This document shows positions 1-10,658 of a stretch of DNA of 64,000 nucleotides, one piece after another. This DNA is from Chitinophaga sp. GTDB taxonomy: Bacteria > Bacteroidota > Bacteroidia > Chitinophagales > Chitinophagaceae. A program made the position numbers and the translations under genes. The notes below the pieces were generated by a model that made no database searches, had not been told where the DNA came from, and worked only from the letters and a program-made list of their open reading frames with translations. The number at the start of each line of letters is the position of its first letter. The stretch's first letter is position 1. The stretch lies in the NCBI RefSeq assembly GCF_017745275.1, contig NZ_JAGHZS010000004.1, positions 248,001 through 312,000 of the forward strand. Direction: 5' to 3'.

Positions 1-229
1 CCATATTTTCAAGACTATAGTTCATATAGTTCTGCGTCATTTGTGTCGAAACATCCACCGCGGAAATACCACCTAATACATCTTTTTTATTCAGCTTACG
101 AAATGCCACCTGCACCGTATTGTTGTCAGGAACATTTGATATCGCAGTGCCTGAAGTATCCTGCGCCTGCACTACCGGCATAATCCCTGTCAGCGCGATG
201 GCGGCTATTAATGCTTTCATCTGATTCAT
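1..229 (-). CDS. SusC/RagA-type TonB-dependent receptor, N-terminal fragment (runs off left edge)
   Basis: The first 76 codons of an outer-membrane receptor that would import oligosaccharides with a SusD partner outside the window. Translation from the ATG at 229 gives a signal peptide (MNQMKALIAAIALTGIMPVV, then QAQ). It is followed after a short linker by VQVAFRKLNKKDVLGG, which reads like the start of a SusC plug domain. No carboxypeptidase-like regulatory domain precedes the plug, unlike the other SusC proteins here. An internal ATG at 220 is an alternative start. It lies 45 nt downstream of the preceding SusD on the same strand, so it is probably the next gene of that operon, giving the SusC-SusD-SusC order known from xylan PULs. 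The assignment rests on few residues. Confidence 0.7.
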   Translation of the reverse strand, partial: MNQMKALIAAIALTGIMPVVQAQDTSGTAISNVPDNNTVQVAFRKLNKKDVLGGISAVDVSTQMTQNYMNYSLENM

Positions 230-274
230 GAATTTTGAAATTAGCGTAAACGATACCTGTAGATATTGTACGTT

Positions 275-2152
275 TTACCATCCGGGGTTTTGTGGAAACT
301 CCAGGTACATATTGGCATCGGCGTTTTTCAGCGGGAACCAATAGTGTTTCTCGGAATACTTGCGTTCCAGGATAACGCTCTCCCGTAAGTTGAGTACCTT
401 ATTATTTTTAGGGTCGGTAGTACTGAAGGTAGGCGACCGGTCAAATTCCACTGACTTCTTCAGCGTGTACGGAGATTGTATCAGTAACATCCATCTTCTT
501 AAATCATTAAAGCGATGACCTTCGAAAGATAGTTCTACTGCCCGTTCCCGCCGTACTTCGCTCATAAAGCCATCGAGCGTGCCGGTAAAACGTGCTGCCA
601 CATGTCCGGCGCCGGCGCGGTCACGGATCACATTAATGGCATCTAGCGCCGTTTTGCTATAGTTACCGGATTTACCGGTGGCAGTTCCATATCCTGCCGC
701 TGCTGCTTCTGCATACATCAGGTATACATCTGCCAATCGCATATAAGGGAGATGTATATTGAGCGCTTTATCATAGCTCCAGCCATTGTCAAACCGGTTT
801 GCTGTCATGGGGATGAACTTGTACAACAAGTAACCGGAACGGCTACCACTGCTGATATCACGATAGCTGCCACCGGTATACAGATTGGCATAACGGTTCT
901 TTTCATCTGTAGTAGCGCCTTGTACGCACTTCACACCATCAAAAACAATATCATTGTAAAAGCGGGGATCCCTGCCCTTCCACGGATATGCAGGGTCGTA
1001 TCCCGATTCAGGATCTGCCTGCATGATGTCTTTAATAGGCAATCCATTGGCCATGCCGTAATAATCAACATAGTTGGCTGTTGGCACAAAAGTGATGGCT
1101 TCTTCCGTCAGCAATGCAGGTCCATACTGTTTGGCAGTACCATAGGTAGAACCGTGTGCACCGTAATACGGACCGCGGAAAATAGCTTCCGTGCTACCTG
1201 GCATTAACCAGTTTTGACCGGCGCTATAAAAATTAGTGTAGTACTTTGAAAAATCTACGAGGCTATAAGGCGCATCACCCGATTCGCATTTTTGCAACAG
1301 CTCTCCAAAAGCTTCCGCCGCCTTCTGGCAATAAGTGGTGTTATAGGTTTTACTACCGGTAGATACATAGTTCATCAACGGACTTCCTGCCCACAGGTAA
1401 TTTTTACCGAGATACCCCAGCGCCATGATCTTATTAATGCGCAGTTGATTTTTTCCCAGGGTTCTTTTTCCGGCTGTGGTATTGTCCCAGTTCACCGGCA
1501 GTAGTTTGGCCGCTTCGCTGAAATCAGCCGCTGCCCTGTCTGCACATTCACTGTATTTAAGTCGCGGCAGTGCTAACTTCTGATCACCCGGCAGTACTTT
1601 ATCAATATAGGGAAGGCCACCGAAATACTGGATAAACATAAAATGAAACCATCCCCTGAAAAATAACAACTGTCCTTTGATGAGATCTTTTTCTTCAGGG
1701 GTGGCGTCGGTGAGCTTATTAAGATTTTCGAGGCCCATATTGGCTTTACGGATACCATACCAACCCAGCTTCCACAATGATTTTGCAAAGCGGTCGTCGT
1801 TGGTGCTGGTGTTATTCCTGTCCATCCAGCCTGCCTGCCAGCCGTCGAACTGTGATTGCCAGCCCCAGAAATCACCATTGTCTATTTTTACAATAAAATG
1901 GAAATCACGTGCAGTTGATTGAATCTCATCTTCCCCCCAGTTCCAGGAGTTTGTCCAGTAGGCATTGGTAAAATCCGGAATACAGTGATATAGCTCTTCA
2001 GTATATCCCTGAAAGCCGATGAAAGTTTTAAAGGCATTGTCTGCTGATACAATAGATTGTGGTTCCCTGTCGAGGAATTTTTTGCAGGATGCCAACCCTA
2101 ACAAGGCGGTCATTCCAACAGTTGCCAGTAATGGCTTTATATATTTATTCAT
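275..2152 (-). CDS. SusD/RagB-like outer-membrane glycan-binding lipoprotein
   Basis: Surface lipoprotein that caps the SusC channel and captures oligosaccharides. Starting at the ATG at 2152 gives a signal peptide ending in LGLASCKKFLDREPQ, with a lipobox (LASC) and the CKKFLD continuation typical of SusD. An in-frame ATG three codons upstream (2161) would add MHV. The body carries family hallmarks: LNKLTDATPEEKDLIKGQ, then LFFRGWFHF, a late LPYMRLADVYLMYAEAAA segment, RRERAVELSFEGHRFNDLRRW, and an NPGW C-terminus. It starts 11 nt after the SusC stop and is surely co-transcribed with it. Substrate cannot be read from the sequence; the neighbouring GH43 and esterase suggest decorated xylan. 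Confidence 0.93.
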   Translation of the reverse strand: MNKYIKPLLATVGMTALLGLASCKKFLDREPQSIVSADNAFKTFIGFQGYTEELYHCIPDFTNAYWTNSWNWGEDEIQSTARDFHFIVKIDNGDFWGWQSQFDGWQAGWMDRNNTSTNDDRFAKSLWKLGWYGIRKANMGLENLNKLTDATPEEKDLIKGQLLFFRGWFHFMFIQYFGGLPYIDKVLPGDQKLALPRLKYSECADRAAADFSEAAKLLPVNWDNTTAGKRTLGKNQLRINKIMALGYLGKNYLWAGSPLMNYVSTGSKTYNTTYCQKAAEAFGELLQKCESGDAPYSLVDFSKYYTNFYSAGQNWLMPGSTEAIFRGPYYGAHGSTYGTAKQYGPALLTEEAITFVPTANYVDYYGMANGLPIKDIMQADPESGYDPAYPWKGRDPRFYNDIVFDGVKCVQGATTDEKNRYANLYTGGSYRDISSGSRSGYLLYKFIPMTANRFDNGWSYDKALNIHLPYMRLADVYLMYAEAAAAGYGTATGKSGNYSKTALDAINVIRDRAGAGHVAARFTGTLDGFMSEVRRERAVELSFEGHRFNDLRRWMLLIQSPYTLKKSVEFDRSPTFSTTDPKNNKVLNLRESVILERKYSEKHYWFPLKNADANMYLEFPQNPGW

Positions 2153-2163
2153 AACGTGCATGT

Positions 2164-5100
2164 TTAGAAGGTAAAATTGGCGCCGAGATTATAACGCTTT
2201 ACAGTAGGATAAGCTCCCTGCGATGCCCAGCCAGTACCGGCAAAGTTGGATTCACGATCATCCGGCATCTTGCTCCACGCAGCCAGGTTATTACCATTGA
2301 GATATACTCTCAGCGATTCAAGCCCAACACGTTTTACAAACCCGGTGTTGAAGGTGTAGGCAATTTCGGCGTTCTTTAACCGCAGGTAAGAACCATCAAA
2401 CATATACTGTGTACCCCGGTAATAATCAGCCGGCGTAGACAACCAGCGGGGCATGGGTACATCGGCATTGGTGTTATTCTTCGACCAGTAACTTCCTTCG
2501 TTGTAAACGGTATGCCCCTGGGACGACAAGCTGTTAAATACCACCTGGCGGGTTACATTATTGGCACCATAGAATTGTACAAAAGCACTGAGGCCTTTCC
2601 AGTCAAATCCTAAAGTAGCGTTGTAAGTATTGGTAGGCCATCCGCTATGTCCATAAGGAATGTTATCCCGCGCATCAATCACCCCATCGCCGTTATAGTC
2701 TACCAGGTAGTAATTACCCGGTAATTTTTGGTTATCGTTGGTATTATGCATGGTACTGCCATACAACTCATCCCAGGTGTTATAATATCCCTGGCTGACG
2801 TAGGAATAGGCCTGTCCGATCTGCATGCCTTCTGACTTTTGATATGCCGGCAACAATGCAGGATTATCTGCTTCAATGACTTTATTTTTCGTATGGGTCA
2901 TATTCAGGTCGGCCCACACCCTGGTTTGCTTAGACACCGGGTAGTTAAAATGAAGTTCCAGCTCATAGCCCTGAGATGTTACCCGGCCAAGGTTAGCCAC
3001 CGGTGGTGTGGTACCGTAATAAGAAGGTACAGACGACCGGTTTGCCAGCAATATTTTGGAGCGCTTATCCTGGAAGAAGTCCGCCTTCCCTTTTATGAGT
3101 CCTTTAAACAATTCAAAGTCAGTACCCACGTTCGTTTTTTCTGCCTGTTCCCATTGCACGTTTGGATTGCCTACGGTTGCTTCGCGGTACCAGGTGAACG
3201 GACTTTGCTCTGCTCCTTCCCCGGTGGTACCCAGTCGCGCCTGCCCGCCATATGCCCATTCTGTGAGATATAAAAAGCGTCCCGCCACGTTATCAAAACC
3301 TGTTTGTCCGTAAGAAGCACGGAATTTCAACAGATCGAGGAACCGGATGTTTTTCATAAATTTTTCATTGGAAGCAATCCAGTTCACGCCGCCGGAAGAA
3401 AAGAAAGCAAACCGGTAGCTGGGCGCAAATTTTTCGGAACCATTGTAGGCGCCATTGTACTCGAAGGTATATTTATCGTTGTAGGTATAAGTAGTACGAA
3501 ACACCCAGTCTTCGCGGTACGAGGGGATCATGCTGCCAGCGGCGGTAACGTTGCGGTTCAGGAGTCCCATCGCTGTTACACTGTGTTTGTCTGCAATCGT
3601 TTTTGCGTAGTTCAACTGCAACTGGTAAAATAAGCGGCGTTGATTATCTGTTACCGCACCTGCTGCAGGCGTCCATTTTACGCCTTCCTGGAAATCGAAG
3701 TTGGTGACGCCGTCAAATGCACTCTTGTAGAATACATTGCCTGTGGCAGGATCCACCCACTTGCGTTGTACATCATGGTAAAGATCATTGACGCCGCGGT
3801 TACTTTCCACAAACGTATTGTCCATCGACAACGTACCATTAAACTTCAGTCCTTTAAGCAGCATGTCCAGGTTTTGTTCAACGGTAAAATCGGTGGTGAT
3901 GCGGGTGGTCGTCTGGTATTGAATACCACCTACTGCCAGGCTTCTGGCTGAGTTCTCCGCCCTTCCTTCATTGGGGGCGTAATATCCCCAGGAACCATCA
4001 GCATATACCGGCAGAAATACATCTGGTGCAGTGGTATAGGCATCAATCCAGGAACCGTACTGATTACCGGAAAATCCCCAGGGACTTTTTCTTACGCCAT
4101 ATGATCCGGCAAGGTTTACTTTAAAAAGTGTGGATGGTGTTAATTGAAAGTCCAGGTTAGACCGGGCATTTAAGCGGTTAAAGCCGAATCCGGGTTTATA
4201 GCCACGTTTATTATCATACACTTTGAAAAGGTCGCCTTCATGCAGGAAGTCGGCGCTGGTGAAGTATTTAACAAAATGTGTTCCTCCACTGATATTTACG
4301 TTGGCGTTTTGCGACATCGCATAATTTTTAAACAACGCTTTTTCCCAGTCTACATTAGGATAGCGTTCCGCTTCTTCCAGGTTGGCTGGATGCCGGTATT
4401 TATCTAAAATGGCTTGTGGATAATAGTTATTCCAGCTCTCCGGCTTTAGTGCCAGTTCATATTCGATGGCTTCATTAACGGTACGCAACGCATCATAAGA
4501 GTCTGCTTTGCCGGGTAATTTAGAAGGCGCTTTCATAATGGTATTTACCGTTGCGCGGATCGATGCTTTTCCTGTTTTACCTCTTTTGGTGGTGATAAGG
4601 ATGACGCCATTGGCGCCGCGTGAGCCGAATACTGCTGTTGCCGAAGCGTCTTTTAATACAGTAACCGTTTCTACGGATCCTATATCCACGCTGGTCATCG
4701 GGCGTTCTACCCCGTCGACCAGGATAAGCGGGTTGCTGTTATTCCAGGTGCTAAGACCACGGATCAGTAACTGGGGATCTTCTTCGCCGGGCAAGCCTGT
4801 ACTTTGAGCAGTAATCAAACCGGGTACATTTCCGGTGAGTGCCGCGCCAATATTAGATACACCCCCGGCCCGTTCCAGGACTTTACCGGTTGTTTGTGAA
4901 ACTGCGGCCACAACACTTGTCTTTTTTTGTCGCCCATATCCTACCACTACCACATCTTCCAGCCCTACAACACTACTTTTCAGGGTCACTGATATATTGG
5001 CTTGTTGCCGGATATTTACTTCCTGCGACACCTTACCGATATAAGTAAAAATAAGTACGTGCTTATCGGCCGGAACATGCAACTGGAACTTCCCGTCGTT

Positions 5101-5310
5101 ATCAGTGCTGGTACTGATACGCGTTTCTTTGATCTGCACGGTGGTACCGGGGATAGGTATTTTTTTCTCATCCAGCACCACACCCTGAACCACCCGTGTA
5201 TCCTGGGCTTTCAGGGGAGAACCGGCGAGTGTACCTGACAGCATTAGCACTGTCACAGCAAGCCATTTCCATGACATTTGCGGAAAAATCATTTTAAACA
5301 TGGAATTCAT
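2164..5310 (-). CDS. SusC/RagA-like TonB-dependent outer-membrane transporter
   Basis: A 1048-residue TonB-dependent oligosaccharide importer. In order: a signal sequence to about residue 36 (ending LKAQ), a carboxypeptidase-D regulatory-like domain (about 41-112, VVLDEKKIPIPGTTVQI), the EDVVVVGYG segment at about 118-126, a plug (about 127-245 with LLIRGLSTW, PLILVDG and TTKRG), and a long beta-barrel ending in YNLGANFTF with a C-terminal phenylalanine. No STN domain is present, so control through ECF sigma and FecR is not expected. Directly followed by its SusD. The 373-nt gap upstream, holding a candidate operator, suggests that it has its own promoter. Confidence 0.95.
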   Translation of the reverse strand: MNSMFKMIFPQMSWKWLAVTVLMLSGTLAGSPLKAQDTRVVQGVVLDEKKIPIPGTTVQIKETRISTSTDNDGKFQLHVPADKHVLIFTYIGKVSQEVNIRQQANISVTLKSSVVGLEDVVVVGYGRQKKTSVVAAVSQTTGKVLERAGGVSNIGAALTGNVPGLITAQSTGLPGEEDPQLLIRGLSTWNNSNPLILVDGVERPMTSVDIGSVETVTVLKDASATAVFGSRGANGVILITTKRGKTGKASIRATVNTIMKAPSKLPGKADSYDALRTVNEAIEYELALKPESWNNYYPQAILDKYRHPANLEEAERYPNVDWEKALFKNYAMSQNANVNISGGTHFVKYFTSADFLHEGDLFKVYDNKRGYKPGFGFNRLNARSNLDFQLTPSTLFKVNLAGSYGVRKSPWGFSGNQYGSWIDAYTTAPDVFLPVYADGSWGYYAPNEGRAENSARSLAVGGIQYQTTTRITTDFTVEQNLDMLLKGLKFNGTLSMDNTFVESNRGVNDLYHDVQRKWVDPATGNVFYKSAFDGVTNFDFQEGVKWTPAAGAVTDNQRRLFYQLQLNYAKTIADKHSVTAMGLLNRNVTAAGSMIPSYREDWVFRTTYTYNDKYTFEYNGAYNGSEKFAPSYRFAFFSSGGVNWIASNEKFMKNIRFLDLLKFRASYGQTGFDNVAGRFLYLTEWAYGGQARLGTTGEGAEQSPFTWYREATVGNPNVQWEQAEKTNVGTDFELFKGLIKGKADFFQDKRSKILLANRSSVPSYYGTTPPVANLGRVTSQGYELELHFNYPVSKQTRVWADLNMTHTKNKVIEADNPALLPAYQKSEGMQIGQAYSYVSQGYYNTWDELYGSTMHNTNDNQKLPGNYYLVDYNGDGVIDARDNIPYGHSGWPTNTYNATLGFDWKGLSAFVQFYGANNVTRQVVFNSLSSQGHTVYNEGSYWSKNNTNADVPMPRWLSTPADYYRGTQYMFDGSYLRLKNAEIAYTFNTGFVKRVGLESLRVYLNGNNLAAWSKMPDDRESNFAGTGWASQGAYPTVKRYNLGANFTF

Positions 5311-5683
5311 AACATTTAATGTTAGGGCAATAAGGGATACTGACGGCTCTTATGAAGCTATCAGGCCGGGCTACCGGCAGCAATCATTACAATACGGCAA
5401 ATGATAGTATTCCTACAGTATATTATCGGATACTACGTGGTTGTGTGATAAAATTGAAATTGGTTGTAGCGGGACGTGGTGACCCTGATGCATTAAATCT
5501 TCATAAGTGATCATTTAGCATTTAAGTAGAAAATTATTCATAACGTATTCATTTATTCATAAGATGGAAATAAAAAACAATAGCCGAATCTACAATAGGA
5601 ACTTATATATCGATAGCACGATTCTCCAAAATGATAGCAATAATGTGTAAAGTCGCTATCTCCCTGCATTTGAGCACGGGTCT
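5311..5683 (-). promoter_or_regulatory. 373-nt intergenic leader of the first PUL with a 21-bp direct repeat
   Basis: No gene is seen between the esterase stop and the SusC start. The sequence GATAGCA occurs at 5612-5618 and again at 5633-5639, exactly 21 bp apart, and its complement GCTATC lies at 5655-5660. Two turns of helix between direct repeats suits binding by an AraC-type or HTCS dimer, so this may be the operator of the SusC-SusD operon. No confident -33/-7 promoter was found, and the rest is AT-rich unassigned leader. Confidence 0.35.
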
Positions 5684-7618
<1,935 letters not shown>

Positions 7619-7675
7619 TCAAAATAATAAATGTCACTTAAACAATAAATAAAAACTATATCATAAAAAGAATGG

Positions 7676-9655
7676 TTATTTTCCTGTTCTTAGTAACCGT
7701 ATGCCCTGGATGGTGATATCTCCCGCTGACCCGGTGGGGAAGCGGACAAAAAGATCATGCTGTCCTGATACCTTGCGCAAACTGCCGGTACTTAACAGGC
7801 GATCACCCGGCTTCACCTGCACCACTGCGATCTTTTCGCCCGTTGTGAGGTCGTCTGTCAACAGTTCCAATGTACCTCCCTTAGCAGCACTTCCCTTTAT
7901 TTCCACGGCCTTTGCTTCACCAGCTGTACCAAAATCTACACCTGATATCATCAGCCATCCACCCTGTGGTGAAACATTTGTTACGCCGGTATCTTCCCCA
8001 TGCTTTATTTTACGTATGCCGTAATAATTGCTGCTTCCCACGGCAGGCAAGGCAGAGAATCCATCTTTACAAACAAAAAAATTAAAGTCAGCCGGGCCCT
8101 TTTCCGCGAACAAACCGACGCTGGTTCCTACCCAACTGTTAAAATCAGGTTGTGCCTTATCGATGGCAACTGCGCTCAATGGCGCACCTAGCTGCTGCCA
8201 GTTTTTGCCATCTGTACTAAAGTAACCCGTCAACTGATGCGCGACTCTTTCCATTTTCAGCCAAACATTCTTTCCTTTATTATAAGGCATTTCTCTACGG
8301 GCGGTATCCAATTGAAATACAATACGCGGGTTGCTGCCGTGGTCATAATAAAGACGGGCGTATACGCTTTGCTTTCCGTTGGTGAGATAGATACCACCTT
8401 GTACCTCCTGAACACCGTCGTTTACATTGACACGGGTAACGGCCGTATAATAATGGTCTGTTTCTTTTTGCAGCAGGTGTGTTCTTCCACTATCAGGCGA
8501 TAAACGGATCCACCCTTTACGTTGCGTCAGCGACCATGCCGCTGCAGCGGGCCGTGTTAAAAAATGCCACCAGGGCCCCAGGCTATCGGTATCAAAACGA
8601 TCTGTATGTACACTGCGCCAAGGGGTGTTATTATTCTCCAGTGCGGGCTTCACTACGGGACCGCTGGCCGGCGCCTCTCCCCATGGACGGTCGCCTTCCC
8701 ACACCACCCGGTAAAGCGAAGTTTGTCTGCCCATACCGGACCAGTCGTCATTGCCACGCTTTTCATAACTCTGACCAATGGTCCACCAGCTGCCATCAGC
8801 CAGTTGTACAGGCGCTGAAATATGATTGGGCCGCGGGAAGGTGTTGTCAGGATCTGTAATCGGTTTAAAAAAATCGCCCAGCCGTTCCCATTTAGAGGAA
8901 TCAGCTGTTAGTGTTGTGGTCCTCAATACATACTGCCCACCGGATACATCGCCGGCAGGGAAATAATAATAGTAGCCGTTCCGTTTGCACATCACCGGGC
9001 CTTCGGCCCAACTGTACTGAAGGTGAGCATTGATCCAGTCCAGGTTAATCACTGTATCTGCGAGTTGTCCATCCTGCCCCAGTGCCTGTAGCCGGTTTAC
9101 TTTTTGCCCGTTTTTAATTACCATGTAAGGCTTACCATCGTCATCAACAAAAATGGAATTATCATAACCCAGCGGACCTGTTTGTGCATTCTCCTTCACG
9201 CGCACGGGCGCCGACCAGGGTCCTGCAGGTGAAGTTGCTTTCGAAAACCATTGTCCACCGGAAGAAAAATAGATCCACCAGGCACCATAAAAATACGTGA
9301 TGGCCCCCTGCCATACCCCGCTGCCCGGGCGGTCTGCTATCATCCCACTATGAGCAGGCAGCAATACCCGGCTGATCACTTTCCAATGTACCAGGTCAGT
9401 AGAATGATAAATGGGCAGGTAGGGATTAAAATGAAAAGAAGAGCCACAGTGATAAAAGTCATTGCCCACTTTCAATAAAGTAGGATCAGGATGATCGCCC
9501 GGCAAAACCGGGTTTACATAAGTACTTACAGCGTCATAAAAATGTGTTGCGGGGCCCGGCTGGCCTTTCCATGCCGGGCCATTCTGTTGAGCCATTCCAT
9601 TTTCTATCGTCAGCGTTAAACATATAAAGACAAAAGCAATGCGTCTTAAAAGCAT
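7676..9655 (-). CDS. GH43 family glycosidase with C-terminal carbohydrate-binding modules
   Basis: Exported five-bladed beta-propeller glycosidase, probably a beta-xylosidase or alpha-L-arabinofuranosidase. The start at 9655 (MLLRRIAFVFICLTLT) gives a clean signal peptide; a longer frame from 9691 adds 12 residues without one. Numbering from 9655, the expected inverting triad is visible: base Asp57 (GDHPDPTLL), pKa-modulating Asp165 (YDNSIFVDDDG) and acid Glu218 (WAEGPV). After the propeller, about 340-540 resembles the concanavalin-like C-terminal domain of GH43 xylosidases (QKETDHYYTAVTRVNV). The last 110 residues resemble CBM6. First gene of the minus-strand PUL, divergent from the ECF sigma at 10000. 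Confidence 0.88.
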   Translation of the reverse strand: MLLRRIAFVFICLTLTIENGMAQQNGPAWKGQPGPATHFYDAVSTYVNPVLPGDHPDPTLLKVGNDFYHCGSSFHFNPYLPIYHSTDLVHWKVISRVLLPAHSGMIADRPGSGVWQGAITYFYGAWWIYFSSGGQWFSKATSPAGPWSAPVRVKENAQTGPLGYDNSIFVDDDGKPYMVIKNGQKVNRLQALGQDGQLADTVINLDWINAHLQYSWAEGPVMCKRNGYYYYFPAGDVSGGQYVLRTTTLTADSSKWERLGDFFKPITDPDNTFPRPNHISAPVQLADGSWWTIGQSYEKRGNDDWSGMGRQTSLYRVVWEGDRPWGEAPASGPVVKPALENNNTPWRSVHTDRFDTDSLGPWWHFLTRPAAAAWSLTQRKGWIRLSPDSGRTHLLQKETDHYYTAVTRVNVNDGVQEVQGGIYLTNGKQSVYARLYYDHGSNPRIVFQLDTARREMPYNKGKNVWLKMERVAHQLTGYFSTDGKNWQQLGAPLSAVAIDKAQPDFNSWVGTSVGLFAEKGPADFNFFVCKDGFSALPAVGSSNYYGIRKIKHGEDTGVTNVSPQGGWLMISGVDFGTAGEAKAVEIKGSAAKGGTLELLTDDLTTGEKIAVVQVKPGDRLLSTGSLRKVSGQHDLFVRFPTGSAGDITIQGIRLLRTGK

Positions 9656-9999
9656 GTGGCGGGTATTTTTTTGTGAAGACAAGATAGTCATCCCCCACTG
9701 CTATGGGCTGCCACAAATGTTGAAATGATGAGTAAAAATGTTTTACCCGTAAATAAAAATCATAAAAAAAGCGTTTTTGATGAAGTAACGTCCATGACAC
9801 TACTTTTTTAAAAAAATTAAATACTTGTTAAAAAGACACTTATATAATGGTCCTCTTAAACATGCGCCGGATAACTGGTTGAACCACTGCTGGCAAAAAA
9901 CACCTGCCTGCATTTATGCTGACACTATCTCATTATTGTACAAAAGACACTTAATATTTAACCATTTGTGCCTTTATATAATTTGGGTATTTTTACTTC
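9656..9999. promoter_or_regulatory. Divergent intergenic region with a 12-nt direct repeat and a candidate sigma-gene promoter
   Basis: This 344-nt region separates the GH43 (minus) from the ECF sigma gene (plus) and holds no gene. AAAAGACACTTA occurs at 9831-9842 and 9942-9953, 111 bp apart. On the plus strand TTTG (9965-9968), 19 nt, then TATTTTTA (9988-9995) fits the Bacteroidota primary-sigma pattern TTTG-N19-TAnnTTTG apart from the last base. If used, it would place the transcript start at or beside the ATG at 10000. Confidence 0.4.
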
Positions 10000-10560
10000 A
10001 TGCACAACGATATTCCTGAATTACAAAAAAGAATATACGGTGGTGACACACAAGCATTTAAAGAATTGTATGATTGCTTTTGCACGCCATTGCTGCAGTT
10101 AGCCCTGGCCATTGTTCACAACAGAGAAATGGCGGAAGAAATAGTAGCAGATGTGTTTATTGCCGTATGGAAAAACAAAGAAGGTCTCTACCAGGCCAGT
10201 AACCCAAAATGGTATCTCTATGCAGCCACCCGCAACATTGCGCTGAACTATCTCCGTAAATATGCGCATAAAAAAACACTACACCTGGAGGAAGCATATT
10301 TACTGGAATATGAAGTAAACCCGGAAGCACAACTCATTAACACTGAAATGATGCGGCATATTAACAGGGCTATTCATGAACTGCCGCCGCAGTGCCGTCT
10401 CATCTTTAAACTTGTGAAAGAAGATGGCCTCAAATACAAAGAGGTAGCCATGCTACTGAACATCTCCATAAAAACAGTAGAAAACCAGGTAGGCATTGCC
10501 TTAAAAAAATTAACCAAAATGAAAGCATTCCTGATTACCTCGTTACCCGACGCCCAATAA
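10000..10560 (+). CDS. ECF RNA polymerase sigma factor (first, 186 aa)
   Basis: Cytoplasmic extracytoplasmic-function sigma-70 factor. Region 2 is at about 10-80 (DTQAFKELYDCFCTPLLQLA, then AEEIVADVFIAVWKN) and region 4 at about 115-175 (ELPPQCRLIFKL, KYKEVAMLLNISIKTVENQV helix-turn-helix). Length is normal for the family. It is followed after 98 nt by a FecR anti-sigma gene and then an STN-SusC/SusD pair. It is therefore expected to be released when the transporter senses its glycan and to drive its own cluster. A possible primary-sigma promoter ends only five bases before the ATG. It is more divergent from the two tandem sigma factors at 19523 and 20238 than those are from each other. Confidence 0.93.
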   Translation: MHNDIPELQKRIYGGDTQAFKELYDCFCTPLLQLALAIVHNREMAEEIVADVFIAVWKNKEGLYQASNPKWYLYAATRNIALNYLRKYAHKKTLHLEEAYLLEYEVNPEAQLINTEMMRHINRAIHELPPQCRLIFKLVKEDGLKYKEVAMLLNISIKTVENQVGIALKKLTKMKAFLITSLPDAQ

Positions 10561-10566
10561 CCTTCT

Positions 10567-10600
10567 TTCAAAAAAAATCAGATCGCTTTAGGGGTATTTA
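10567..10600 (+). promoter_or_regulatory. A-tract plus TTTAGGGGTATTTA motif between sigma and fecR
   Basis: An A-run (CAAAAAAAATC) followed by CTTTAGGGGTATTTA (10586-10600) lies just after the sigma stop. Very similar arrangements follow the other two ECF sigma genes (ACTAAGGGTA at 20129-20138 and 20803-20812). Recurrence in the same place three times suggests a regulatory or RNA element. Its role is inferred; it might be an fecR promoter or a mRNA control site. Confidence 0.4.
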
Positions 10601-10658
10601 CACTTTCCTATTGTCTTATATCCTCGGGTGCCTTTACTCCATCATTTTCAATGACACT

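Noticed and set aside
9701..9727. Possible third copy of the large PUL's operator upstream of GH43 (CTATGGGC ... CAAATGTT)
   Set aside because: Only one half-site resembles the motif, it has an insertion, and no second half-site lies 22 bp away.
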